A stretch of 64,000 nt of DNA from Microbacterium aurantiacum. Its GTDB lineage: Bacteria > Actinomycetota > Actinomycetes > Actinomycetales > Microbacteriaceae. The notes under the pieces are model-generated. The model was not told where the DNA came from and did no database searches. It saw nothing but the letters and a program-made list of their open reading frames with translations. Made by a program: the position numbers and the translations under genes. The stretch lies in contig NZ_JAJPDW010000003.1 of NCBI RefSeq assembly GCF_021654035.1, positions 248,001 to 312,000 of the forward strand. Reading direction: 5' to 3'. Shown piece by piece: positions 8,348-18,084 of this stretch. The stretch's first letter is position 1. Every line of letters starts with the position of its first letter.

Positions 8348-9376
8348 ATGAAGATCGGCATCCTGACCAGCGGCGGTGACTGCCCCGGACTCAACGCGGT
8401 GATCCGCGGCGCCGTGCTCAAGGGCACGACCACGTACGACCTGGAGTTCGTCGGCATCCGTGACGGATGGCGCGGCGTGGTGGATGGCGACTTCTTCCCG
8501 CTGACCCGGCACGAGGTGAAGGGTCTGTCCAAGGTCGGCGGGACGATCCTCGGCACCAGCCGCACCAACCCGTACGAGGGCCCGCGCGGGGGTGCCGAGA
8601 ACATCGCCAAGACGATGTACGGCCACCGCCTCGACGGCATCGTCGCGATCGGCGGCGAGGGCACCCTCGCCGCGGCGAACCGACTCGCCGGCGACGGCAT
8701 CAACGTCATCGGCGTGCCGAAGACGATCGACAACGACCTGCGGGCCACGGACTACTCGTTCGGATTCGACACCGCGGTCAACATCGCCACCGACGCGATG
8801 GACCGACTCCGCACGACCGGTGATTCGCACCAGCGCTGCATGGTCGCCGAGGTCATGGGACGCCACGTCGGCTGGATCGCCCTGCACGCCGGCATCGCCG
8901 CCGGCGCCCATGTCATCTGCATCCCCGAGGTGCCGTTGTCGATCGAGGAGATCACTCAGCAGGTCACCCGGGCGCACGACCGCGGCCGTGCGCCGCTGGT
9001 GGTGGTGTCGGAGGGCTTCAAGCTCAAGGACATGGACGAGGCTTACAGCGACAAGGGGCTGGACGCGTTCAACCGCCCGCGTCTCGGCGGCATCAGCGAG
9101 ATCCTCGCTCCCGAGATCGAACGGATCACCGGAATCGAGACCCGGGCCACCGTGCTCGGCCACATCCAGCGCGGCGGCTCGCCGTCGGGCTTCGACCGGG
9201 TCCTGGCCACCCGCCTGGGCCTGCACACTGCGGACGCGATCGTGCAGGAGGCGTGGGGGCAGATGGTGGCGCTCCGCGGCACCGACATCGTGCGCGTGCC
9301 GTTCGCCGACGCCCTCGGCGAGCTGAACTCCGTGCCCCTCTACCGCTACGAAGAGGCCGCCGCCCTCTTCGGGTGA
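8348..9376 (+). CDS. pfkA: 6-phosphofructokinase (group III, probably ATP-dependent)
   Basis: A 342-residue enzyme that phosphorylates fructose-6-phosphate to fructose-1,6-bisphosphate in glycolysis. It starts MKIGILTSGGDCPGLN, the nucleotide and phosphate loop. Other motifs are GGEGTL, PKTIDNDL, MGRHVGW and LGHIQRGGSPS. Donor choice in this family is governed by two positions. Glycine in GGEG (aspartate in PPi-dependent enzymes) together with lysine in PKTIDND matches the actinobacterial ATP-using type, so ATP is inferred. The ATG at 8348 has GAGGA upstream; the frame is open to 8300 but the longer start has no ribosome site. A long palindrome follows the stop. Confidence 0.93.
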   Translation: MKIGILTSGGDCPGLNAVIRGAVLKGTTTYDLEFVGIRDGWRGVVDGDFFPLTRHEVKGLSKVGGTILGTSRTNPYEGPRGGAENIAKTMYGHRLDGIVAIGGEGTLAAANRLAGDGINVIGVPKTIDNDLRATDYSFGFDTAVNIATDAMDRLRTTGDSHQRCMVAEVMGRHVGWIALHAGIAAGAHVICIPEVPLSIEEITQQVTRAHDRGRAPLVVVSEGFKLKDMDEAYSDKGLDAFNRPRLGGISEILAPEIERITGIETRATVLGHIQRGGSPSGFDRVLATRLGLHTADAIVQEAWGQMVALRGTDIVRVPFADALGELNSVPLYRYEEAAALFG

Positions 9377-9384
9377 CCCGGCAG

Positions 9385-9448
9385 CAGGCGATCCGGCGAG
9401 AACAGGCTGATTCCGCGGCGAACCGCCTGTTCTCGCCGGATCGCCTGT
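9385..9448. repeat. long palindromic element 1 (23-bp perfect arms)
   Basis: Perfect inverted arms of 23 bp (9385-9407 and 9425-9447) enclose a 17-nt loop. It lies between the convergent ends of pfkA and the AbiEi/DUF559 gene, so it could act as a bidirectional terminator, but neither side has a T-run. The right arm is nearly identical to the right arm of element 2 at 10433-10498, with one difference across 23 nt. This marks it as a member of a repeat family rather than a simple terminator. Confidence 0.85.
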
Positions 9449-9473
9449 TCTGGTCGATCTCGGTGCGGGTCGC

Positions 9474-10331
9474 TCACGCCGTGACGGTGCGCGTGTGGAG
9501 CCCCTGCGCCATCGCGGTGACGACGGTGTCGCGAACGCGCTCCCACTCGAACAGGATCTGCTGGTAGTCGAACCGCAGGACCACATAGCCTCGCATCACC
9601 AGGCGCGCATCCGCCGCGAGATCGCGCCGACGATCGGCGGCCTGATGATGCGCGAATCCGTCGATCTGGATGGCGAGGGAGCGTCCGATCACGCCGTCCA
9701 ACGGATGCCCGTCCACCCAGATCTGCTGACGCACGCGAACTCCGCTGCGCCGCATCCCGTCGACGAAGATCGTCTCCAGGCCGAAGTCGGAGAGCGACCC
9801 GGCGACCGCCGCGAGCTGCGCTGCCCGGGTGCTCCGCCAGGCGACGTGCGGCAGGAGGTCCGCTTCGATCGCCCGCGACCGGATCGCAGACTCCCACACG
9901 CTGAGTGCCTCTGCTCGCGGCAGGCATCGCGCGATATGGAAGAGGACGTTGATGCGCGGATCGTCGATCTGCGTTCGACCCGCGGGCGCCGGACCGCGGC
10001 TCCAGTGCACGTGCAGGCCGGCGGTGGCCAGGCGCGATGCGCTTCGGGGGACGGCGACGTGGACGCCTGCGGTGGTCGCCGGCGGCACCCACACGCCCCA
10101 TATCGCCGCGGCGGAGACACAGGTGACGCGCCCTCCCACCGAGGCGGCGGCGATCCGCCGCGGGTCGCATTCGGGGAGCGCCAGCCAGGAGCGACGTAGC
10201 CGCCGCACGGTCCCGCGGGAAACGGCATCCGACATGTCATGAGCGCTGAATCCTGCGGCGCGGAGATCTGAGCTGTGCGCGATGCCGTCCCGGGCACGTA
10301 GCCATCCACCGAGGTCTTGAGGGCGTGCCAT
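9474..10331 (-). CDS. AbiEi-like winged-helix plus DUF559 (Vsr-like nuclease fold) protein
   Basis: A 285-residue two-part protein. The N-terminal 55 residues resemble the winged-helix segment of AbiEi-type antitoxins (a 'hear-drop' pattern of ARDGIAHSSDLRAAG, then RRLRRSWLAL). The C-terminal third (about 205-262) is a DUF559 domain with LDGVIGRSLAIQIDG, RRDLAADARLVMRGY and VLRFDYQQIL, the PD-(D/E)XK/Vsr-like core. Such proteins are common and often single-copy in actinobacteria. No AbiEii toxin is adjacent. Starts at 10340 (ATG) and 10346 (GTG) are also possible; none has a strong ribosome site. Flanking palindromes of one family bracket the gene. Confidence 0.8.
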   Translation of the reverse strand: MARPQDLGGWLRARDGIAHSSDLRAAGFSAHDMSDAVSRGTVRRLRRSWLALPECDPRRIAAASVGGRVTCVSAAAIWGVWVPPATTAGVHVAVPRSASRLATAGLHVHWSRGPAPAGRTQIDDPRINVLFHIARCLPRAEALSVWESAIRSRAIEADLLPHVAWRSTRAAQLAAVAGSLSDFGLETIFVDGMRRSGVRVRQQIWVDGHPLDGVIGRSLAIQIDGFAHHQAADRRRDLAADARLVMRGYVVLRFDYQQILFEWERVRDTVVTAMAQGLHTRTVTA

Positions 10332-10432
10332 GACAGCCATGCTCACCGTGCGGGATGCCGCGGACCGTGGTGATCGGCGAATCTGTGGAGCGTTCCGGCG
10401 CGAATCAGTCTGGGGAGGACAGGGCGAAAGCA

Positions 10433-10498
10433 GGAGACCCGACGAGAACAGGACGATCGCGCGTGGACTGTCCTGTTCTCGTCGGATCGCCTGTCTCC
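10433..10498. repeat. long palindromic element 2, related to element 1
   Basis: Perfect 16-bp arms at 10439-10454 and 10470-10485 enclose a 15-nt loop. After a 7-nt asymmetric insertion in the right arm, a second paired block follows (GGAGAC at 10433-10438 with GTCTCC at 10493-10498). The right arm plus insertion reproduces the arm of the element at 9385-9448 almost exactly. The element sits beyond the end of oligopeptidase B (stop at 10513) and upstream of the AbiEi/DUF559 gene. Confidence 0.8.
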
Positions 10499-10512
10499 GT
10501 CGGGCGCGCCCG

Positions 10513-12627
10513 TCAGGCGGCGCCGACGACGTCCAGGAGCCAGGCGATCTCGTACGCGCGCTCGTGCCAGCTGTTGTACCGGCCGCTGACGCCGCCGTGA
10601 CCGGCGACCATCTCGCACTTCAGCAGCGCGTCGGCCCCGACCTCGCGTAGGCGCGCCACCCACTTCGCAGGCTCGACGTAAAGCACGCGGGTGTCGTTGA
10701 GCGAGGTGACCGCGAGGATCCGTGGGTACCGGACGCCTTCGCGGACGTTCTCGTACGGGGTGTACGACTTCATGTACGCGTACACGTCCGGATCGTGCAG
10801 GGGGTCGCCCCACTCGTCCCACTCGATCACCGTCAGCGGCAGTGAGGGGTCGAGGATGGTCGTCAGCGCATCCACGAAGGGTACGCCCGCGAGGATGCCC
10901 GCGAACAGGTCCGGCGCGAGGTTCGCCACCGCGCCCATGAGCAGTCCGCCGGCCGACCCGCCCTCCGCGACGAGGATCTCCGGCGTCGTGTACCCGGAAT
11001 CAACGAGGTGGCGGGCGCAGTCGACGAAGTCGGTGAAGGTATTGCGCTTCGCGAGGAGCTTGCCGTCCTCGTACCACTGGCGGCCCATCTCTCCACCGCC
11101 GCGGACGTGCGCCACCGCGAAGATCACACCGCGGTCGAGTTCGGACAGCCGCGAGACCGAGAAGCCCGGGTCGATCGAGTGCTCGTAGGAGCCGTAGCCG
11201 TAGAGGTGCATGGGGCGGGGTGCGCGCCCCGCCTCGCCGAACGAGGTCTTCCACACCAGGGAGACCGGGATGCGGGTGCCGTCGGATGCCGGGGCCCACA
11301 CACGCGCCTGCGCGTAGTCGGCCGGGTCGTACCCGCCGAGCACCGGCTGGCGCTTGCGCAGGTGGCGCTCACCGGTGGCGATGTCGAGGTCGTACACCGT
11401 GCCCGGAGTGACGAACGAGCCGAACCCGACCCGCAGGACCGGGGGAGCCCATTCCGGGTTTCCGCTCGCACCGACGGTGTAGAGCGGCTCGTCGAAGCCG
11501 ATCTCCTCCACGGTGCCGTCGGCGTAGTCGAGCAGACCGAGGCGCGCGAGCCCCTCGCGGCGATATCCCAGGACGCCCCAGTCGCGGAACGTCGAGAGGC
11601 CGAGCAGGCGTCGGCCCGGGAGGTGGGGGACGACGACGGTGCGGGCTCCGGCCGGGTCCTCTGCGCTCACCCGGACGAGCTCGAAGTCGAGGGCGTCGTC
11701 GTTGTGCAGGATGAACAGGACGTCCTCGCCGTCGACGACCGCGTGCTCGCTGTCGTACTCCACGCCCTCCCGGCGCGGCCAGACCACGCGGGGTTCGCCG
11801 CGCAGATCGTCGGCATCCAGGATCCACTCCTCCGACGTGATCGAGGATCCGAGCCCGATCATCAGGTACCGGTCGCTCCGGGTGAAGCCGGCGCCGACCC
11901 AGTACCGCTCGTCGGGCTCGTGGAAGAGCTTCTGATCGGCGTCGACGGCCGTGCCGATCTCGTGCAGCCACACGGTGTCCGGACGCCACGCGTCATCGAC
12001 GGTCGTGTAGACGATGAACGCGCCGTCGGGGGAGAACGTCGCTCCGGCGAAGGTGTCGGGGATGACGTCGGGCAGGTTCTCCCCGGTTACGAGATCGCGG
12101 ACGCGCAGCGTGTAGCGCTCGTCGCCCTCGACATCCACGCCGTAGAGGAGGCGGGTGCCGTCGGTCGACACCTCGAAGCTGCCCAGCGAGAAGAAGTCAT
12201 GCCCCTCGGCCTCGACGTTGCCGTCGAGCAGGATCTGCTCGCCCGGCACCTCGGTGTCGGCATCCAGCCGTGGTGGGGTCCAGTCCTCGGGCGAGGCGAG
12301 CGGTGCCCGGCAGTGGATGCCGTACTGGCTTCCCTCCACGGTGCGGGAGTAGTACCACCACTGCCCTCGGCGGACGGGCACCGAGAGGTCGGTCTCGAGC
12401 GTCCGCTCCTTGATCTCGCTGAAGATCCGCTCCCGGAGGCCCGCGAGGTGCGCCGTCCGCGCGTCGGTATAGGCGTTCTCGGCCTCCAGGTGCGCGATGA
12501 CATCGGCGTCGTCCTTCGCGCGCAGCCATTCGTAGCGATCCTCGACGTCGTCGCCGTGATGACGGCGGATCGTGGGGCGGGGCTCGGGCGCGGGGGCGGA
12601 TGCCGGGAGGGTGTCGTGTGAACTCAC
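10513..12627 (-). CDS. ptrB: oligopeptidase B-type S9 serine peptidase
   Basis: A 704-residue prolyl-oligopeptidase-family enzyme. Family members cleave short peptides after basic residues in the cytoplasm. The N-terminal beta-propeller is followed by an alpha/beta-hydrolase domain with catalytic serine in GGSAGG, aspartate in SLNDTRV and histidine in AGHGGVSGR. WDEWGDP and YDSEHAVVDG-type segments are typical of S9A. The GTG start at 12627 is supported by a TAGCGT -10 hexamer ending exactly six bases upstream, which implies a leaderless transcript. The gene is divergent from the phosphoesterase at 12714, and its promoter-start segment is shared with the second S9 peptidase (61404-63359). Confidence 0.9.
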   Translation of the reverse strand: MSSHDTLPASAPAPEPRPTIRRHHGDDVEDRYEWLRAKDDADVIAHLEAENAYTDARTAHLAGLRERIFSEIKERTLETDLSVPVRRGQWWYYSRTVEGSQYGIHCRAPLASPEDWTPPRLDADTEVPGEQILLDGNVEAEGHDFFSLGSFEVSTDGTRLLYGVDVEGDERYTLRVRDLVTGENLPDVIPDTFAGATFSPDGAFIVYTTVDDAWRPDTVWLHEIGTAVDADQKLFHEPDERYWVGAGFTRSDRYLMIGLGSSITSEEWILDADDLRGEPRVVWPRREGVEYDSEHAVVDGEDVLFILHNDDALDFELVRVSAEDPAGARTVVVPHLPGRRLLGLSTFRDWGVLGYRREGLARLGLLDYADGTVEEIGFDEPLYTVGASGNPEWAPPVLRVGFGSFVTPGTVYDLDIATGERHLRKRQPVLGGYDPADYAQARVWAPASDGTRIPVSLVWKTSFGEAGRAPRPMHLYGYGSYEHSIDPGFSVSRLSELDRGVIFAVAHVRGGGEMGRQWYEDGKLLAKRNTFTDFVDCARHLVDSGYTTPEILVAEGGSAGGLLMGAVANLAPDLFAGILAGVPFVDALTTILDPSLPLTVIEWDEWGDPLHDPDVYAYMKSYTPYENVREGVRYPRILAVTSLNDTRVLYVEPAKWVARLREVGADALLKCEMVAGHGGVSGRYNSWHERAYEIAWLLDVVGAA

Positions 12628-12633
12628 CCGTCC

Positions 12634-12639
12634 ACGCTA
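12634..12639 (-). promoter_or_regulatory. oligopeptidase B -10 element (leaderless geometry)
   Basis: On the minus strand TAGCGT ends six bases before the GTG at 12627. The 14-nt stretch 12627-12640 is identical to that at the start of the S9 peptidase gene (63360-63373). Confidence 0.6.
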
Positions 12640-12713
12640 GCGGCGCTCCGCCCGGGGGTGGCGGTCAGGACCCGTGCTTCGTCGATGCGGGAGGGTCGTG
12701 TCAGGCTGAGGGC

Positions 12714-13622
12714 ATGGATGCCGCCCTCCCGCAGTTCGGTCAGTACGCCGCGCCCCGGCACACCCTCGTGCATCTCAGCGATACCCATCTCCTGGCGGGC
12801 AACCCGCCCCTCGGGGGTCGTTTCGACACGGCGGCGAATCTGGATCGGATGCTCGAGGCGCTCGAGCGGACCGGGCTGACACCCGACGCGCTCGTCTTCA
12901 CGGGAGACCTCACAGACCTGGGCGAGCCCGAGGCCTACCGGACCCTCCGCGCGGCGGTCGAGCCGGTTGCGGAACGTCTGGGCGCTCCGGTGGTGTGGGT
13001 GGCGGGCAACCATGACGAGCGCGCGGCGATGCGGCAGGGGCTGTTCGACGCCGCACCGACCGAGGAGCCGGTGACGGGGGTGTGGGACCTGAACGGCCTG
13101 CGCCTCGTGGTGCTCGACACCAGTGTCCCCGGGTGGCATCACGGCGAGCTCGACACGGCTCAACTGGAGTGGCTGGCGGGCGTGCTCTCCACTCCGGCGC
13201 CGCACGGGACCGTCGTCGCACTCCACCACCCACCCCTGCCCTCGCACGTCCCGCTCTTCGACATCCTGGAGCTCCGTGAGCAGACCCGTCTCGCCGAGGT
13301 GCTGCGGGGGAGCGATGTTCGGGCGATCCTCGGCGGGCATCTGCACTACGCCACCACGGGGACGTTCGCGGGGATCCCGGTGAGCGTGGCCGCCGCCAGC
13401 TGCTACACCATGGACATCTCCCGCCCCGCCGTAGAGGTCAACGGCATGGACGCCGGTCAGTCCTTCCAGCTCGTCCACGTCTGGGAGGACACCGTCACCC
13501 ATTCGGTGGTTCCGGTCGTGGATGCGCCGTCCGCGGATTTCTTCTCCGCGGAATGGGTCGCGCGGATGGCGCGGATGACGCCGGAGGAGCGCCTGGAGGA
13601 GTTCTCGCGGAAGCGCGGGTGA
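12714..13622 (+). CDS. CpdA-like metallophosphoesterase (probable 3',5'-cyclic nucleotide phosphodiesterase)
   Basis: A 302-residue calcineurin-like enzyme of the Rv0805/CpdA class. The dinuclear metal site is complete: LSDTHL near residue 21, GDLTD near 64, GNHDE near 97, HHPP near 169 and GGHLHY near 207. Related enzymes hydrolyse 2',3'- and 3',5'-cAMP, though several have broader activity, so the substrate is inferred. The open frame extends to 12600, but the ATG at 12714 begins the fold and has a CAGGCT hexamer six bases upstream. It shares the divergent promoter region with oligopeptidase B. Confidence 0.82.
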   Translation: MDAALPQFGQYAAPRHTLVHLSDTHLLAGNPPLGGRFDTAANLDRMLEALERTGLTPDALVFTGDLTDLGEPEAYRTLRAAVEPVAERLGAPVVWVAGNHDERAAMRQGLFDAAPTEEPVTGVWDLNGLRLVVLDTSVPGWHHGELDTAQLEWLAGVLSTPAPHGTVVALHHPPLPSHVPLFDILELREQTRLAEVLRGSDVRAILGGHLHYATTGTFAGIPVSVAAASCYTMDISRPAVEVNGMDAGQSFQLVHVWEDTVTHSVVPVVDAPSADFFSAEWVARMARMTPEERLEEFSRKRG

Positions 13623-13631
13623 CCAGACGCG

Positions 13632-13670
13632 GTGTACAGATGACGTCTCGAGAACGCCGTGGTGTACAGG
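13632..13670. repeat. GGTGTACAG direct repeats upstream of aspA
   Basis: The 9-mer GGTGTACAG occurs at 13632-13640 and 13662-13670. They are spaced exactly 30 bp apart, about three helical turns, and each contains the palindrome TGTACA. They precede a TAGGGT -10 element at 13692-13697, so the nearer copy abuts the -35 position. This suggests paired sites for an unidentified regulator of aspA. Confidence 0.5.
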
Positions 13671-13743
13671 GTGTCGGTGGGGCGACGCGGGTAGGGTCGG
13701 GGCATCCCTTCACACCGCCGTGACCAACCCACGAGGACTACAC

Positions 13744-15216
<1,473 letters not shown>

Positions 15217-15294
15217 GCGCGGCGCGGGAGCGCGAGATTGCAGCGCCGATGCGCAGCCGATACGGTCAGGCAGAATCCGAGTGAGAGGAACCCC

Positions 15295-15726
15295 GTGACC
15301 GACCCCCAGAACCCCGCGGACCACACGCCGCCGCCCGCCCCCTCCGCAGCAACGCCCCCCGCCTACTCCGCCGCCCCGCCTGCCGCTCCGTCGGGTCCGG
15401 CGACCGGCCCCGTCCCGGGCAAGACCCTCGGGATCGTCGCTTTCGTCCTGTCGTTCTTCATGCAGGTCATCGCGCTGATCCTCGGCATCGTCGCGCTGGT
15501 CCAGAGCCGCAAGGCCGGCGCGAAGAACCCCTGGGCCGTCGCCGCGATCATCATCAGCTCGGTTCTGCTGGTCCTGGGGGTCATCGCGGCGATCGTGTTC
15601 TTCGCCGTCGTCTTCCCGACGCTCATGCAGGCGACCGAAGAGGTCGTCCGCCAGTGCCAGCAGCTCGGTGGCGGCGTCTACGAGATCAACGGGGTCATGG
15701 TCGACTGCGACCAGATCCTCGGCTGA
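15295..15726 (+). CDS. proline-rich DUF4190-like membrane protein
   Basis: A 143-residue protein with a Pro/Ala-rich, probably disordered N-terminal 40 residues. Two membrane helices follow (about 42-65 and 78-103), with a short basic loop between them (QSRKAGAKNPWAV), typical of DUF4190-type small membrane proteins. A short C-terminal segment has two cysteines (RQCQQLGG and MVDCDQIL). The GTG at 15295 follows GAGAGGAA. Function unknown. Confidence 0.75.
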   Translation: MTDPQNPADHTPPPAPSAATPPAYSAAPPAAPSGPATGPVPGKTLGIVAFVLSFFMQVIALILGIVALVQSRKAGAKNPWAVAAIIISSVLLVLGVIAAIVFFAVVFPTLMQATEEVVRQCQQLGGGVYEINGVMVDCDQILG

Positions 15727-15763
15727 GCCGTCCTCTTCGGGGCGCTGTCCGCGCCGCCGCTCC

Positions 15764-16627
15764 TCAATCGAGGATGCGGCAGTGCGTGGTCAGCGCCCCG
15801 ATGCCGTCGATGCCCACGGTGACCGTGGAGCGATCGCGGAGGAACACCTGAGGATCGCGGGAGTACCCGGCGCCTCCCGGGCTCCCGGTGGAGATGAGGG
15901 TTCCCGGCAGGAGCGTCGCCGAGGACGACAGATGCGAGATCAGGGTGGCGACGGGACGGACCATCTGATCGGTGGAGGCATCCTGCAGGGTCCGGCCGTC
16001 GAGCACCGTCCAGATGTGGAGGCTCTGCGGGTCGGGGATCTCGTCGGCGGTGACCACGAACGGTCCGGTCGGGGTGAACCCGTCGAAGGACTTGCAGCGC
16101 GACCACTGCGCTTCGGAGTACTGGATGTCACGCGCGGTGATGTCATTGACGACGGTGTAGCCCCACACGTGGTCGAGGGCGTCTTCCGGGGAGACGTCCT
16201 TCGCGGGCGTTCCGATGATCACGCCGAGCTCGGCTTCGTAGTCGACCGCTTCGCTCAGGGAGCGCGGCCACGCGGTGGTGGCCTGGTGGGCGGCGAGGGA
16301 GTTGGGCCACAGTACGAAGACGGTCGGGGTGGAGTCGGTCTTCAGGCCCAGCTCGCTCGAGTGGGCGGCGTAGTTGAGGCCGATCGCGAGGATGACCGGC
16401 GGCGCCAGCACGGCGGAGGCGAAGGGCATCCCCGCCAGCGGATGCCGAGGCGCACGCCCGGCCGCATCCCGCACGCGGTCGAGCAGCTCCTGCCCGCCGG
16501 CGATCAGATCTTCCAGCACGCCGGGCGCGCCGTCGAACAGCTCGGACACGAAGATCGCCTCGTCGCCCTCGGCGATGACGAGCTGCGCCGACTCCGAGCC
16601 CGGGGGGATGACGTGGGCGAAGCGCAT
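15764..16627 (-). CDS. fumarylacetoacetate hydrolase (FAH) family protein
   Basis: A 287-residue protein of the FAH superfamily, metal-dependent enzymes that hydrolyse, decarboxylate or isomerise beta-diketo acids. The metal-binding core is visible: AIGLNYAAHSSELG near residue 80, VDYEAELGVIIG near 128, GYTVVNDITARDIQ near 156, and the closing STGSPGG. The exact substrate cannot be read from the sequence; aromatic-catabolism hydratase or isomerase and acylpyruvate hydrolase are alternatives. The ATG at 16627 has a TAGGTT hexamer ending six bases upstream, with GGGAGG between. It is divergent from the PrsW-like gene. Confidence 0.85.
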   Translation of the reverse strand: MRFAHVIPPGSESAQLVIAEGDEAIFVSELFDGAPGVLEDLIAGGQELLDRVRDAAGRAPRHPLAGMPFASAVLAPPVILAIGLNYAAHSSELGLKTDSTPTVFVLWPNSLAAHQATTAWPRSLSEAVDYEAELGVIIGTPAKDVSPEDALDHVWGYTVVNDITARDIQYSEAQWSRCKSFDGFTPTGPFVVTADEIPDPQSLHIWTVLDGRTLQDASTDQMVRPVATLISHLSSSATLLPGTLISTGSPGGAGYSRDPQVFLRDRSTVTVGIDGIGALTTHCRILD

Positions 16628-16633
16628 CCTCCC

Positions 16634-16639
16634 AACCTA
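16634..16639 (-). promoter_or_regulatory. FAH-family gene -10 element (leaderless geometry)
   Basis: TAGGTT on the minus strand ends six bases before the ATG at 16627. Confidence 0.5.
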
Positions 16640-16702
16640 GCGGGCGGGTGGGGCGGGAGAGCGTTGTGGTCTTTGTGATCATGATCCGCCGAACGCGGAC
16701 CG

Positions 16703-16708
16703 TAGGCT
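16703..16708 (+). promoter_or_regulatory. PrsW-like gene -10 element (leaderless geometry)
   Basis: TAGGCT ends seven bases before the ATG at 16716. No ribosome-binding sequence lies between, which supports initiation on a leaderless mRNA. Confidence 0.6.
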
Positions 16709-16715
16709 GTCAGCC

Positions 16716-17933
16716 ATGACGAATCCGTCCGGTCCCGCTCCCGGGAGACCGTCGCTGACGCCGCCGCCGTTCCCCTCCGCCCTGGCCCAGCCGCCGCACG
16801 CGAGCGCCGCCGCGATCCCCGCGACCGTGGTCACCGACGCCGTGGTCCCGGTGCCCGCACGCAAGGGACGCTCCGCCCCGATCTGGGCGATCGGCATCCT
16901 CGCCTTCGTCACGGTCGGGCTCGTCGGATACTTCCTGACCTTCCTCGGGGCGGGAGCCTCGCTCCTCGGGATGGTCCTGGCCCTCGTGCCGCTCGCGCTC
17001 GTGCTCGTCGCCGTCCGGCTGGTGGACCGGTGGGAGCCGGAGCCGCGCGGCCTGGTCGTGTTCGCCGTCGCATGGGGCGCGGTCGCCGCCGTGGGCATCG
17101 CGCTCGCCGTCGATCTCGGGATCACCACCCTCTTCGGCCCCGCCGACACCCCGCTCCGTGAGGCCCTGCAGTCGGTGGTCCAGGCGCCGATCGTCGAAGA
17201 GGTCGGGAAGGGGCTGGGTCTCCTCCTGCTGTTCGCGACCGCCCGGCGCGCGTTCGACGGGCCCGTGGACGGCATCGTCTACGGCGCCCTGATCGGTGCG
17301 GGCTTCGCCTTCACCGAGAACATCCAGTACTTCGCGGTGAGCTTCCTCGAGGGCGGTGCCGAGACCGTCACGGCGACCTTCTTCGTCCGCGGCATCCTGT
17401 CGCCGTTCGCGCACGTGATGTTCACGTGCCTCATCGGCTTCGCGCTCGGTCTCGCGGCGCGCCGCGGGGCGTCGTTCAGCGCGGCCCTCGGCCCCTGGCT
17501 CCTCGGGCTCGCCGGCGCGATCGCCCTGCACGCGCTGTGGAACGGCTCGGCGGTCTTCGGCGACTTCTTCGCCCTCTACGTCGTCCTGCAGGTGCCCCTC
17601 TTCGTCGTGTTCGTCCTGGGCGTGCTGATGCTGCGCCGCGAGGAGGCCCGGCTCACGCGCACCCGCCTCGGCGAGTACGCGGCGGCGGGCTGGTTCACGC
17701 CGCAGGAGGTCGAGATGCTCGCGACCTCGCCCGGGCGGAGGGCGGGGATGGCATGGGCGCGGACGCTGCGCGGCGACCGGACGCCCGTCATGCGCGAGTT
17801 CATCGCCGACGCGACCCGTCTCGCGGCAGCGCGGCAGCGCGCGATCACCGGTCGTGACCCGCACGCCGCCCACGACGAGCAGGAGCTGCTGGTGAAGACC
17901 GCAGCGGCCCGCGCGGCCCTGTTCGCACCCTGA
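16716..17933 (+). CDS. PrsW-family intramembrane metalloprotease
   Basis: A 405-residue polytopic membrane protein. The N-terminal 50 residues are proline-rich and cytoplasmic, followed by about eight hydrophobic helices. The PrsW signature is complete: EEVGKG at 161-166 (glutamates), FAFTENIQY near 198, SPFAHVMFT with histidine 233, and HALWN near 266. In Bacillus, PrsW cleaves the anti-sigma factor RsiW. No sigma/anti-sigma pair is adjacent here, so the substrate is unknown. The soluble C-terminal 100 residues are charged. It follows a leaderless-type promoter and is divergent from the FAH-family gene. Confidence 0.87.
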   Translation: MTNPSGPAPGRPSLTPPPFPSALAQPPHASAAAIPATVVTDAVVPVPARKGRSAPIWAIGILAFVTVGLVGYFLTFLGAGASLLGMVLALVPLALVLVAVRLVDRWEPEPRGLVVFAVAWGAVAAVGIALAVDLGITTLFGPADTPLREALQSVVQAPIVEEVGKGLGLLLLFATARRAFDGPVDGIVYGALIGAGFAFTENIQYFAVSFLEGGAETVTATFFVRGILSPFAHVMFTCLIGFALGLAARRGASFSAALGPWLLGLAGAIALHALWNGSAVFGDFFALYVVLQVPLFVVFVLGVLMLRREEARLTRTRLGEYAAAGWFTPQEVEMLATSPGRRAGMAWARTLRGDRTPVMREFIADATRLAAARQRAITGRDPHAAHDEQELLVKTAAARAALFAP

Positions 17934-17954
17934 TCCGTCGGGGGAGGATGCTGC

Positions 17955-18022
17955 GGGAAAGACTCAGCGCCCGGTGCCGCGGCGATGCCTGCGTGACTCC
18001 CGAGCGCTGAGTTGGTCTTCCC
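17955..18022. repeat. interrupted inverted repeat after the PrsW-like gene
   Basis: The arms (17955-17970 and 18004-18022) pair as ACTCAGCGC with GCGCTGAGT. An outer GGGAA/GAC block pairs with GTCTTCCC after a 3-nt bulge. The 33-nt centre is GC-rich. It lies 22 nt after the stop and may serve as a terminator, but there is no T-run. Confidence 0.45.
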
Positions 18023-18084
18023 TCAGGATGCCGAATGCGCGCCGTCGCTGTCAAGGGTCCCGTGGCACGTGCTTGGATGGAGGA

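Noticed and set aside
9474..10331. Type IV toxin-antitoxin pair at the AbiEi-like gene
   Set aside because: Only the antitoxin-like winged helix is present, fused to DUF559. No AbiEii nucleotidyltransferase toxin is adjacent: the neighbours are pfkA and oligopeptidase B.
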